Positions 24,595-34,900 of a DNA stretch of 64,000 nt are shown piece after piece. The translations under genes were made by a program, and so were the position numbers. Origin of the DNA: Imbricaverruca yamaguchii (taxonomy: Eukaryota > Arthropoda > Thecostraca > Neoverrucidae); contig JAOTOL010001147.1 in NCBI GenBank assembly GCA_034440575.1, positions 228,501-292,500 on the forward strand, read 5' to 3'. Position 1 is the stretch's first letter. Each line of letters begins with the position of its first letter. Under the pieces are notes generated by a model. The model saw nothing but the letters and a program-made list of their open reading frames with translations, was not told where the DNA came from and did no database searches.

Positions 24595-24902
24595 AGCGAG
24601 GCTCCCCAGCGCCATCTTGTCTTTAGGCGCGGCATCGTGGCTTATATTTCTGTAGTGTAGAGGAATAAGTTTTGGTATTTTTGGTGTTAAAGTTTAGGAT
24701 AGAGTTTACGATTTAAATAGTTAGCTTGTTTGTAACAAACAGTTGTTTAATAGTTTCTGCTTAGTGTGTTGGTATTCTTGAGGTACTTAGATCATTATCT
24801 AACAGTATAGGAGGTAGCGATTTATAGTGAATAATAGTTGGCTATTTTTTTAACTTAATTTTTGTCGGTTGTTTAACGAGTTAACTTCAATCTAAATCTA
24901 GG

Positions 24903-25848
24903 ATGGTTTCTACCAGGATGCAGGCACTAGAGGAAGAGATTAGGGCCCTTAGGGCAGATATTTCCAAGCTCAAGGCTGCCCTTGTTGCACAGGGTAGGCA
25001 AGATAAGGTTAAAAGGGGTCACTCCGCAGCAGGGACATCATATGCCCAGGTGGTCGCAGGCCACGAGGTAGCTGAGGCTTCCCCTACTGTGGAGGTGGCT
25101 GGAAATTCTCTAGAGGAGGGTTAATATTGAACAGAGGAGGGGTAGTTCTGGTAGGTCACAGGAGGGGAAGTGGCATGAGGTCAGGGGGTGGAGGATTTGG
25201 AGACGCGAGCCTAAGGAAAGGGTCAGTGAGTGGCAGGTGGCAGGTGGTAGGAGTGGAAGGAAGTATAGTCGAACTGCTCAACAAGCAGGCATAGCAATAT
25301 CGAATAGATTCCAGGCACTATCTTGCGCCCAGGATAGAAGTAGTGAGGATACGGTACTGGTCGTAGGTGATTCTCGTGTGCGACGTTTAGATCGGGTATT
25401 TTGTAAAGGTAGGAGGGACAGGAGGTACATCACCAGGCCTGGTGCCAGGGTTAAGGACCTGGTGCCAATGGTGGCACAGGCCACAAGTGATCACCAGTTT
25501 AGTACAGTTATAGTACAAGTAGGGGCGAATAACATAGGTCCTGCTAGGAGTGAGGAGCTGCCGCAAGACTATAGGGCCCTTCTTGCCACCCTGAAGGATA
25601 GCAATAGGAGAGCCATTGTAAATGCAATTTTGCCTAGGGCGGGAGCCTCCCCTGATTGGAGCTCTAGGGCACTGGCAGCCAATGCCAGGGTAGGTGAGCT
25701 CGGCCATGAGCTAGGTTTTACATTTGTAGACGAGTGGAGCAGGTTTTATGGATCCTGGGACCTCTATCAGACGGATGGCCTGCACTTCTCCGAGAAGGGG
25801 GTCCATGTGTTAGACAAAGTGTATGATCATGTCCTTCGGGGAAACTAG
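24903..25848 (+). pseudogene. CR1-like ORF1 with SGNH hydrolase domain (frameshifted)
   Basis: The first part (24903-25124) begins M-V-S-T-R-M-Q-A and is a charged coiled coil (ALEEEIRALRADISKLKAAL) followed by a low-complexity linker. A few missing bases near 25115 cause a premature stop; the second copy of the element (27948-28337, minus) stays in frame there, so the break is specific to this copy. The second part (25237-25848) has esterase blocks in order: GDSR near 25366 (block I nucleophile Ser), G-A-N-N near 25523 (block III, usually GxND), and DGLHF near 25773 (block V Asp-x-x-His). In this family ORF1 proteins bind RNA, and the esterase is thought to help membrane association or retrotransposition. 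The asparagine for aspartate at the fourth position of block III may weaken catalysis. Confidence 0.82.
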
Positions 25849-26042
25849 GAAATGGGGTGGGGAGGGATGAAAGTGTATTGCCATCTCAGGGATATTCCAA
25901 TGTCAGCCAAGGCAATGGAACCTCAAAGTCAGCAAATATGGACAGCAGTAGTTCAAGGAGGCAGAGTGGTAGTTAATCATGTGATAAAAGAACTCCTCAG
26001 CATGAAAAAGCCAAAGGTGGTTATGGAGCATATGTTAAGTGT

Positions 26043-27790
26043 ATGATGTTTAATGCTCAGAGTATCCGATCCAAATTTGATGAGTTCAAGTGTTATGTTT
26101 CTGAGGAGGAACCAGACTTTGTTTGCACTACGGAGGCATGGTTCAGTGAAGGGTATTTTGGAGATAACTTGCAGGACTATGAGATCCAGGGATACAATAT
26201 GTTTTCATGCAATAGGGATCCAGCAGTGAAAGGGGGTGGTGTAATGCTCTACGTGAATTGCTTATTCAGTTCCCAAAAAGTAGCAGGTGGGGATAAAAAT
26301 GTATCCGTTAGGTCCATTTGGTTTGATGTCGCTGTGGGAAAAGGCAACAGCAATACACTGAGGATAGGAGCTTTCTACCGATCAGGAACCCTGCCACATT
26401 CTCAGCAACTGGAGCTTGATGAGGTGATTTGTGAGGAAATCAGTGGGAACTTTCGAAGGAAGTGCCTTATTCTTGGTGACTTTAATCTAAAAGGATATGA
26501 AAATGTTGGTGTTCGCTCCCCATCATGCAAAATGTTTAGGAAATGCTTTAGGAAAGAGGACCTGTTCTTACACCAATTTTGTAGTGAGCTGGTGCTGGAG
26601 CTGGCCCTGCGCCACGCAGGGCCGCCGGCGCCGGTGAAGCCGGTGTCACGTGGCACTCCGCGCGTCACGTGGTCACGTGGTCACGGCCGTCAGCGGTTTC
26701 TGCAGCGCGGTCTGTGGTTGGGGCGGCTAGGTCGGCGGCGCGCGGGGGTGACTGCCCGCAGTTGGTCGAGGGGACGCGTGGCAGGTGCTCGTGGCTGGGC
26801 CGCCGGACACTGCCAATACACGTCCTTCCCCGTGCTCGGCACTTACTTTCTAATCGGCAACTACAAATTTGTAACGGAACCTACCAGGCATGGCTCATTC
26901 TTGGACCTTGTATTTTCGGATTTAAGTTACTTGGTTCAAGACTTGACTGTAGGAGAAACTCTGGGAAGAAGTGACCATAACATAGTTAGATTCAAGGTAC
27001 ATGTAGTGAAAATTGTTAAGGATAATTTGGTAAAGGCTCAGAATTCCAACAGAGCAGACTTGGATTGCATGAGAGCGGCTTTAAGTGCCATAAGATGGGA
27101 AGAGGAATTCTCCAATTTAAATGCCTGTGAAATGTGGGAAAAGTTCAAATCTTGAAGGCCATTCAGATTAGGCATGTCCCCCAAAAGCAAAGACGCAAAA
27201 GAAGGATGGGAAAGCCAGCATGACACACCAGACTTGATAAAAGCAATTAAGGCTAAGAAAGCTGCATTTAGAGTGTTTAAGGAAGCTTCCATTATCGTAA
27301 ATCTAAAGGCGTATCAAAAGGCTAGGGACACTGTGAAGCAAAAAACTAGAGCAGCAAAGCGAGCAAAAGAACTGGATTTAGCTAGGAACTTTAATGGGGA
27401 CGGACAATTTTTTTAAAGTTTCTACAAGCTGAGTAAAGTTTCTAGCACAATTGGTCCACTGAAAGTAAATGGGACTATATTGGGTGAGGATATTGAGATG
27501 GTTGAGGAGCTGAGCAAGCAGTTTAAATCAATGTTTACATTGGAAGATATGACCAATCTGCCGAGCATACACCATAGTTCAGTGACATGTGATCGGATAA
27601 ATGATGTTGATTTCATTTATAGTGATGTTGTTTTCAATCATATCAGGAAAAAAGCCAAACAAGGCAGCAGGACCCGATGGAATTTTGGCTAGGGTATTGC
27701 GGGAAGCTGAAAAGGAACTGGCATTACCACTTAGTATAATATTTTGTAGATCTGTTTCACAAAATCAAGTTCCAACAGATTGGAAATCCC
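26043..27790 (+). pseudogene. CR1-like ORF2: endonuclease and partial reverse transcriptase
   Basis: The 26043-27155 frame is an APE-like endonuclease: MFNAQSIRSK at the start (metal-binding Asn block), T-E-A-W near 26130, GDFN near 26481 and SDHN near 26970, the usual catalytic blocks of LINE endonucleases. Between the GDFN and SDHN blocks an extra GC-rich segment is inserted without breaking the frame. After the stop at 27155, linker and reverse-transcriptase start (KPNKAAGPDGI near 27655 and VPTDWKS near 27770, the family's early RT blocks) continue in other frames. The catalytic RT motifs are absent because the element stops near 27790. In a live element this protein nicks target DNA and primes cDNA synthesis. 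Confidence 0.82.
26588..26852. other. GC-rich insertion within the LINE endonuclease
   Basis: About 265 bp of strongly GC-rich sequence interrupts the moderately AT-rich endonuclease between F-C-S-E-L-V-L-E and N-Y-K-F-V-T-E-P-T-R. It starts with a short inverted repeat (GCCCTGCG, CACG, CAGGGC) and contains GTCACGTGGTCACGTGGTCACG. It keeps the surrounding frame open and translates to an Arg/Gly/Ala-rich stretch unlike any endonuclease loop I know. Its origin is unknown; it resembles local GC-rich repeats in composition only. Confidence 0.7.
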
Positions 27791-28710
27791 TCACCTTGGC
27801 ACCAGGCCTGGTGATGCACCTCCTGTCCATCCTACCTTTGCAAAATACGCGCTCTAAATGTCGCACACGAGTCTCCTAGGACCAGCACTGACTCATTACT
27901 ACCACTATCCTGGGGGCAGTCATCCAATGCCTGGAACATATTTGATGTTAATATGCCTGCCCGCTGGGCCGGTCGGCTAGACTTCCTCCCGCTCCTACCA
28001 CCTGCCACTCACTGACCCTTTCCTTAGGTTCGCGTCTCCAAATCCTCCACCCCCTGACCTCGTGCCATTTCCTCTCCTGTGACCCACCAGAACTACCCCT
28101 CCTCTGTTCACTATTAACACTCCCCTCTCGAGAGATCCCAGCCACCTCCACAGTAGGGGAAGCCTCAGCTACCTGGTGGCCTGCGACCACCTGGGCATAT
28201 GATGTCCCTGCTACGGAGTGACCCCTTGTTGCTTTATCTTGCCTACCCTGTGCAACAAGGGCAGCCTTGAGCTTGGAAAGCTCTGCCTTAAGGGTCCTAA
28301 TCTCTTCCTCTAGTGCCTGCATCCTGGTCGAAACCACCCTAAACGCTGCAGCTTATGCCTAGATTTAGATTCAAATTAACTAGCTAAACAACCGACAAAA
28401 AAGCCAACTATCATTCACTATAAATCGCTACCTCCTGTACTGTCAGTTAATTATCTGAGTACCTCAAGAAAAGCAGAAACTATTAAACAATTGTTTGCTT
28501 GTTTGTTTTTGTTTGTAAATAAATAAACAAAATGTCTAATCTAATTGTCTTCCACACAAGTAGACAACTATATGAATACCCCTTTTGATATCACTTTTGG
28601 CTAGACAGAAAAATGAACAGTCACACAGCACTTATGAATACCCCCAACTTACTGCCAATTAAACTCTTTCTTAAACTTCAACACCAAACACACTATGCAC
28701 AACAAAAAAA
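27791..28710 (-). mobile_element. CR1-like LINE fragment, inverted second copy
   Basis: On the minus strand this repeats the 5' part of the neighbouring plus-strand element: untranslated leader (with GGAGGTAGCGATTTATAG near 28420), ORF1 coiled coil (28337 downward, ALEEEIRTLKAELSKLKAAL) and the start of the esterase domain down to about 27795. ORF1 is open from 28337 to 27948, further than in the plus copy. The two copies differ at several residues, so they are separate insertions or a diverged inverted duplication. Homology of the leader extends to about 28690 with an extra AT-rich segment inside. Confidence 0.82.
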
Positions 28711-29639
28711 TACATAAAGTATGTTAGGATAGTATGAATCTTGTCTAATGTACTTATGAAATATACACACTTGTAATATCTCCTACTACACTTACAGCAT
28801 GTTAGCACATAGATACTTTGGTAGCCATAAACAAGCTCCTCGCTTTTGTTTTACTTCAGGACTTGTTCATGGTAGCATATTAACTTGGTTTCAGCTGCGT
28901 CAACTTGTGATTTCTACGCCAATACTCCCAGGACACTGTTCTGAACGTGTTTTGAAGGAACAGGAAATTGCGTGTTTTTCAATTAAAAAAAGAGATGAAG
29001 TTCCTATGATGACTGGCAGCAATGGATATAGTTGGTGAGGGCACTGGGGTATGCTACTCCTCTTCAGCATAGGTGGCGCCTCTGATCGAGAAAGGCGTCA
29101 CTTAAGGAAGGCTAGAGTGTACTCCCACCAAATCCACTCTTCTCAACGGACTTTTCAGCCAAAATTCCCTCTTCAAGGAAAATGCGGCCATTCAGTATGC
29201 TCGAGTACATCCCTCCCGCTCAACGAATGTTTTCTTTTTCCGCCGAAGACGTCCTCCGAGGAAATATGCTCCACTGACTATTCCTGGGCGCGACCCCGGC
29301 GACGGAGACTATATATACTGAAGGAGCACTTCATATCACCGCTCCTTTAGCGTGATGTCCACACTGACTGGCACACAAATTGCTACGAGACTCCATTTGC
29401 TATTCACAAAACAGCGTCCGGCCAAATGCCGCTCACATGCTATAATTTTGCAATAATTTGTATCAGTGCCACTTAGGGGAGGACCGCACGAATGATTGTG
29501 TATTGAAGCTTAGCACTGCGCAGAACTCCAGTGCAAATGCCATGTCCGGTGATGGTGTGTCTCACGACAATCCACTGTCAGGCGACACACAAATCAGGTG
29601 ATTGTCGCTGACCAAACACCGGTGACCACGTGGACCGGC
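28711..29639. other. no gene recognised
   Basis: Short frames only (28799-29038, 29051-29350 plus) without known motifs. Confidence 0.4.
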
Positions 29640-29734
29640 GTGGTTGTGTCGGACGTCGCTCACAGACAGTGGTTATATTCAGTCCAGCACGCAGGTACAA
29701 TGGACGGATGGTTGTAAGAGACGCAAGGCGATAC

Positions 29735-29935
29735 TGAGTGGACGAAATCTGCTTCTCATGGCCAGTCTCGTGAGGTCAGAGGTGTTCACATACGCTCCAC
29801 GCACGGAGTGGTACACCAGGTGGACGGCACTAGCTTCTCATGGCCAGCCCCGTGAGATCAGGTGTCCGTACACGCTTCACACATAGAGTGGTACACCAGG
29901 TGGGCTGCACCAACTTCCCATGGCCATCACATGAG
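29735..29935. repeat. three-copy tandem repeat of about 85-90 bp
   Basis: Units share CTTCTCATGGCCAG, CGTGAG-TCAG, ACACGCTYCAC and GAGTGGTACACCAGGTGG. The third copy is the most diverged. Confidence 0.8.
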
Positions 29936-30308
29936 ACGGGGAAATTGTCCAATTCTACAAGCACACACGACTAGCAATGCAATTATCACAACGAATTGAA
30001 TGCGTCTGAAGTAGAACCACTAATAGGAATGCAAACCAATCATGCCTCCTTAAAAAAAATGCGAACACACTGAACATCACTGAAATACGTCAAAGCACAC
30101 AAAGACCGCGATTGCATGACTAGAAAAGCCTACGGACTATGCGACTTCCCCGATCGGCTTCTTCCCTGCTACAGATGCCGCGGTGTCTCCATCAACTCGA
30201 CACTCGCCAAGCGGTGCGCAGTGACGATACGGACCGGCGGTTCGTCGTTACAGTCGCGATGGTTGCCCATGACCGGTGGTTGACGTGACCATGACCGTGA
30301 TGGTTGCC

Positions 30309-30341
30309 TTGACCGGCGGCGGTGCCAGCGCCGCCGGTCAA
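30309..30341. repeat. perfect 13-bp GC-rich hairpin
   Basis: TTGACCGGCGGCG, loop GTGCCAG, then CGCCGCCGGTCAA. Confidence 0.9.
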
Positions 30342-30411
30342 GTGAACGGTCAGCTGAGGCCACGATCTGACTGGCCCAGGTCACAGGCGATCGGCACGCG
30401 CCCACCTCAGT

Positions 30412-30500
30412 TGGTGGTACCCGTGATACCCGTGATACCCGTGGTACCCGTGATACCCGTGATATCCGTGGTACCCGTGGTACCCGTGATACGTGGCACA
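30412..30500. repeat. 9-bp minisatellite (G[GA]TACCCGT)n
   Basis: About nine units alternating GGTACCCGT and GATACCCGT, with one GATATCCGT. The minus-strand frame reads as an R-V-P-R-[VI]-S repeat and is an artefact. Confidence 0.9.
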
Positions 30501-31229
30501 CGGTCAGGCGCATGACATTCCGACGTTCTACTCGTTACAAATAGACCACCAGAGGTGATACACCGCTCTGAGCCAACTGCCTGTGTGTTGCGGTCCGATC
30601 AATGTTGGAAAAACCGGCTATTCCTGGATTTTGTTTTGCATCCAGACCATTATACTCCCCAGACAATCACCTTTTCATGTTCTGATTTAGGGGTTGAATG
30701 ATGCTGTTTTGCAGTGAACTGGTCTGTGATAGGGTGTAAAAGATTCACTGGATAGTGCAAACTGATATTTTGATGTCACATGGTTGAAGAACAACAGTAT
30801 TCGTTTACCCAGAAATGTCCTCTCCACATCCATGATTACAAAGTTCAGATCCAACAATTGTCCGTATAGCAGCTCTTCATATGCAGAAGTCTGCTCCGAT
30901 CGGAACTGCAGTGTAGTCTAGCACAGGGCAAGAGTAGAGAAATTCCTTCGCACTGTGACTTCCAAACGGGAGTACGTGTTCTATTCTGCAATCTTTTTCA
31001 CTCGATTCCACCACAGCTGAACAGCAACAGCAAAAACAAGAAGAAAGACGCAAACAGAAAAGCTTCTAAACTCTTGAAGAACGTCTCCGTCGCTGACGTA
31101 ACGACACAGGCGATTGAACGAAAATCGTGTCATCAAGAGTGTGCCCGATCAGGAGCTGACTTGGCGTGCTTTCCTGCGCTTCAGCTAAGTGCAGTTAGCT
31201 CTCACTAGGTGTAACCTATTGCGTGGTGG
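30501..31229. other. no feature recognised
   Basis: No repeat or protein similarity that I can recognise. Confidence 0.4.
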
Positions 31230-31770
31230 ATGACTTGGCTTCCATTGAAGGGGAAACTGTTCCTTCTAGGGCACGAGCAGCTATCTATGGATGCACTCAC
31301 TACTGGGCAGAAACTGGTTGTGGACGGCTCTCTCCTGGACATGAGCTACTGTGAATGAATCTTCTGAATAGGAGCTGCTGTGAGCATGGCGTCTCTAAAT
31401 GCCACCGTCACTGTGGGGGTGGTATCTTGGAGCCCTTGGAAGTAGCTACCTTGGGCAAAGTATCCCAGCGGCGAGATTTACCGCGGGCGTGGTGTCTCCT
31501 TGGCAGCAGACACTGGATGCCCTACCGGGCCAAGCTGTTGTGGGCGTGTCGTCGCCTAGGCAAGAGCTACTGTGAGCGTGACATTTCCTAGATAAGAGCT
31601 ACTGTAGACGTGGTGTCCCTTTGGCACCAGACGTTGTGAAGTGCTCTCCCGGGCAAGGCTAGTGTGGGCGTGGTGTGTCTTTGGCAGCGGACACTAATGT
31701 GATTTTTGCTGGCTAAGCTATTGCGGGCATGATATCATCTAGGCAGGAGCTGCTGTGGCCCAGGGCAGAA
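31230..31770. repeat. degenerate minisatellite, about 40-bp unit
   Basis: Repeating words are GAGCTACTGTGAGCGTG, GGCGTGGTGTCTCCTTGGCA and GGGCAAGCTATTGTGGGCG in varied order, about ten copies. It ends about 100 bp from the last coding exon of meckelin (minus strand), so it lies in or just beyond that gene's 3' untranslated region. Confidence 0.75.
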
Positions 31771-31870
31771 GCTGTCTCTTCTGAGCAGGGGCTTGCTGGC
31801 GGCTACTTCGGCACGCTACGGTCCACCTGGGGTGCTGGACCAGAAGTCGAGACTACGCGCATCACCAGCC

Positions 31871-31951
31871 TCATACCAGGAACCGTTCGTCCACCAGCGT
31901 CTTCTTGGCTAGATTGCGTCGACCGAAGTAGTAGCGTGCCGCCTTTATCAG
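31871..31951 (-). CDS. TMEM67: meckelin last coding exon
   Basis: 81 bp including the TGA stop at 31871-31873, preceded by a CGTTGCAG acceptor. It encodes the strongly conserved C-terminus (R-R-N-L-A-K-K-T-L-V-D-E-R-F-L-V). Confidence 0.94.
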   Translation of the reverse strand: MIKAARYYFGRRNLAKKTLVDERFLV

Positions 31952-34900
31952 CTGCAACGATGAGAGTGGTGTTAGACAACTGATGTCGTGATGCTGTCCT
32001 GTCGGGGAGGGGGGAGGGAGCACAGGCGCTCGGCCGGAATCGGAAGATGGTTCGGACGTGACTGAAGCACAAGACGGCCGACAAACGAGAACAAGCGGCA
32101 GACTATGTGGACGAATAACCCGGCATGTCTTAGTTCGGTACGATTTCGCCTCGTTCACTCTTAGTTTTGCTTTACTTTTCTCAGTCATGAAACCATTGGC
32201 GTCACAAATAGCTTGGCAGTCAGGCCAGGCGTCCTGGCACCTGAATAGCCTGCAAAGGCATGCCATTTCCCACCACGCCTATACCTATGCAGGATAATCA
32301 GATACCGGTACGCCTGACTGCGAAGTTATTTGTGACGCCAATAGTACACGTGCTCGTCGAGCATAATCAATCCTGGGGGTTGTGAACGGCGGTTTCTGCA
32401 AACAGTGCTGCTCCACGACAGCTCCAGTGACAGCGGCCACCCCGTGCCCACTGACCTTGCCGACACAGTGCACCACGAACGCGGCCAGCAGCACGTTCGA
32501 CGACACGATGTCCACAAAGCAGAAGAGCAGGATGTCGAAGACTGTGAGGGCGCACTCGTTGCCGTACAGCAGCGCACGCTGAAACGACTGTCCAGAGTCT
32601 GCGGACACACGGCACGGGCTGATGGAAAACAACCGGCACGCTCAAGTCCCATCGACGGACGTGGGCTCGCGTCCGAACCCAACCACCTTTGTATCAATTA
32701 AGCAGCAGCTCGTCGGCGGTACACTTCCATCGCAGCCAGGACGGTGACACGCCAACAGACGCCGGCTAGGAATAAAGCCATTCACTGATAACGGCCGTTT
32801 CTTCTCGGGAGATTCGGTGCCGGCAGGTCGCGCTTACCGTTGTAGAAGACTCCTTTGTCGTCGGAGTCTGCGAACTCAACGTCCATCATTTTCTCGAAGA
32901 ACTTCTTGTCCTTCACCGTGTAGTCCACGTCCTTGATGGCCTGCAAAATAAATCCCCAAATAAAATAAAATACTCATGAACAGAATTGGGCAAATGCGAC
33001 AGACAACTAATGAAAAACAATTTGAAAAACACTCAATGAAGACTGGTACAGTATGTGCAGTTCCACCCATAGGTCTCACCGTCGGTGGAGAACTTAATCA
33101 TGGGGGAATTTAACCGTAGATATACATATCCATCAATCATACTAATCATAACTGGGCATAGCAATGCCTTCACCATCGATCGACCAAAAACAGTAGCTCT
33201 ACACCGGCTTAATAAGCAAACCAGCACACGATCCGCACCGTTCGGTACCTCAATTGGGTTGGCCAACAGCCCACCAGCAGTCCACCGAATGCCCAGCCAC
33301 AGCCCGCAGCCAGCCGTACTCTCACCCACAGCCCGCCGTACTCCCACTCACAGCCCCGTACTACCACCCACAGCCCGCCGTACTCCCACCCACAGCCCGC
33401 CGTACTCCCACCCACAGCCCACCGTACTCCCACCCACAGCCCGCCGTACTCCCACCCACAGCCCGCCGTACTCCCACCCACAGCCCGCCGTACTCACACC
33501 CACAGCCCGCCGTACTCACACCCACAGCCCGCCGTACTCCCACCCACAGCCCACCGTACTCCCACCCACAGCCCACCGTACTCCCACCCACAGCCCGCCG
33601 TACTACCACCCACAGCCCACCGTACTCCCACCCACAGCCAGCCGTACTCCCTCCCACAGCCCACCGTACTCCCACCCACAGCCCACCGTACTCCCACCCA
33701 CAGCCCGCCGTACTACCACCCACAGCCCACCGTACTCCCACCCACAGCCAGCCGTACTCCCACCCACAGCCCACCGTACTCCCACCCACAGCCCGCCGTA
33801 CTACCACCCACAGCCCACCGTACTACCACCACAACCCGCCGTACTCCCACCCACAGCCCGCCGTACTACCACCCACAGCCCACCGTACTCCCACCCACAG
33901 CCCGCCGTACTCCCACCCACAGCCCGCCGTACTACCACCCACAGCCCACCGTACTACCACCACAACCCGCCGTACTCCCACCCACAGCCCGCCGTACTAC
34001 CACCCACAGCCCACCGTACTCCCACCCACAGCCCACCGTACTACCACCCACAGCCCACCGTACTCCCACCCACAGCCCACCGTACTCCCACCCACAGCCC
34101 GCCGTACTACCACCCACAGCCCACCGTACTACCACCACAACCCGCCGTACTCCCACCCACAGCCCGCCGTACTACCACCCACAGCCCACCGTACTCCCAC
34201 CCACAGCCCGCCGTACTCCCACCCACAGCCCACCGTACTCCCACCCACAGCCAGCCGTACTCCCACCCACAGCCCGCCGTACTCCCACCCACAGCCCACC
34301 GTACTCCCACCCACAGCCCGCCGTACTCCCACCCACAGCCCGCCGTACTCCCACCCACAGCCCGCCGTACTCCCACCCACAGCCCGCCGTACTCCCACCC
34401 ACAGCCCGCCGTACTCCCACCCACAGCCCACCGTACTCCCACCCACAGCCAGCCGTACTCCCTCCCACAGCCCACCGTACTCCCACCCACAGCCCACCGT
34501 ACTCCCACCCACAGCCCGCCGTACTACCACCCACAGCCCACCGTACTCACACCCACAGCCCGCGGTACTCCCACCCACAGCCCGCCTGCCCGCCTGCCGA
34601 CTGACGTGCTCTATGAAGAGCGAGAGGAACTTGTTCATGGTGTTGTAGGCCTTGATGCTGGGGTGGAGCTCCTTGGGACCGGTGCAGGAGTCGCCGCCGG
34701 CTCCGCCGCCACGGTGGACCGTCGTGCCGGCCATCTGATCAAGGTCGCCGTCATCAGTCCACGTACTGCCCGGCCCCCTCGACAGAACGTGCATCGGCAT
34801 CCGACATTGCCAAACACTCCGGCCGCGCATACGACGGGGATCTAATCATACGCAGGATTGGAAAAGAAAAAAAACCCTTCTATGAATTTTTGTTCTCCAG

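Larger units (their letters stand above)
24595..27790 (+). mobile_element. CR1-like non-LTR retrotransposon, 3'-truncated
   Basis: A LINE with a 5' untranslated region (about 24595-24902), ORF1 with a coiled-coil start and an SGNH-esterase domain, an APE-type endonuclease and the first part of a reverse transcriptase. This order and the esterase in ORF1 are typical of CR1-like elements. ORF1 is split by a small deletion near 25115. The ORF2 region has stops near 27155 and 27415 and a frameshift near 27650. The sequence ends abruptly inside the reverse transcriptase near 27790, where an inverted second copy begins. The element is inactive. Confidence 0.85.

Noticed and set aside
33085..34845. 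586-codon Pro/His/Thr-rich plus-strand frame
   Set aside because: It is the reading of the 21-bp intron minisatellite, antisense to meckelin; both strands and several frames are open.
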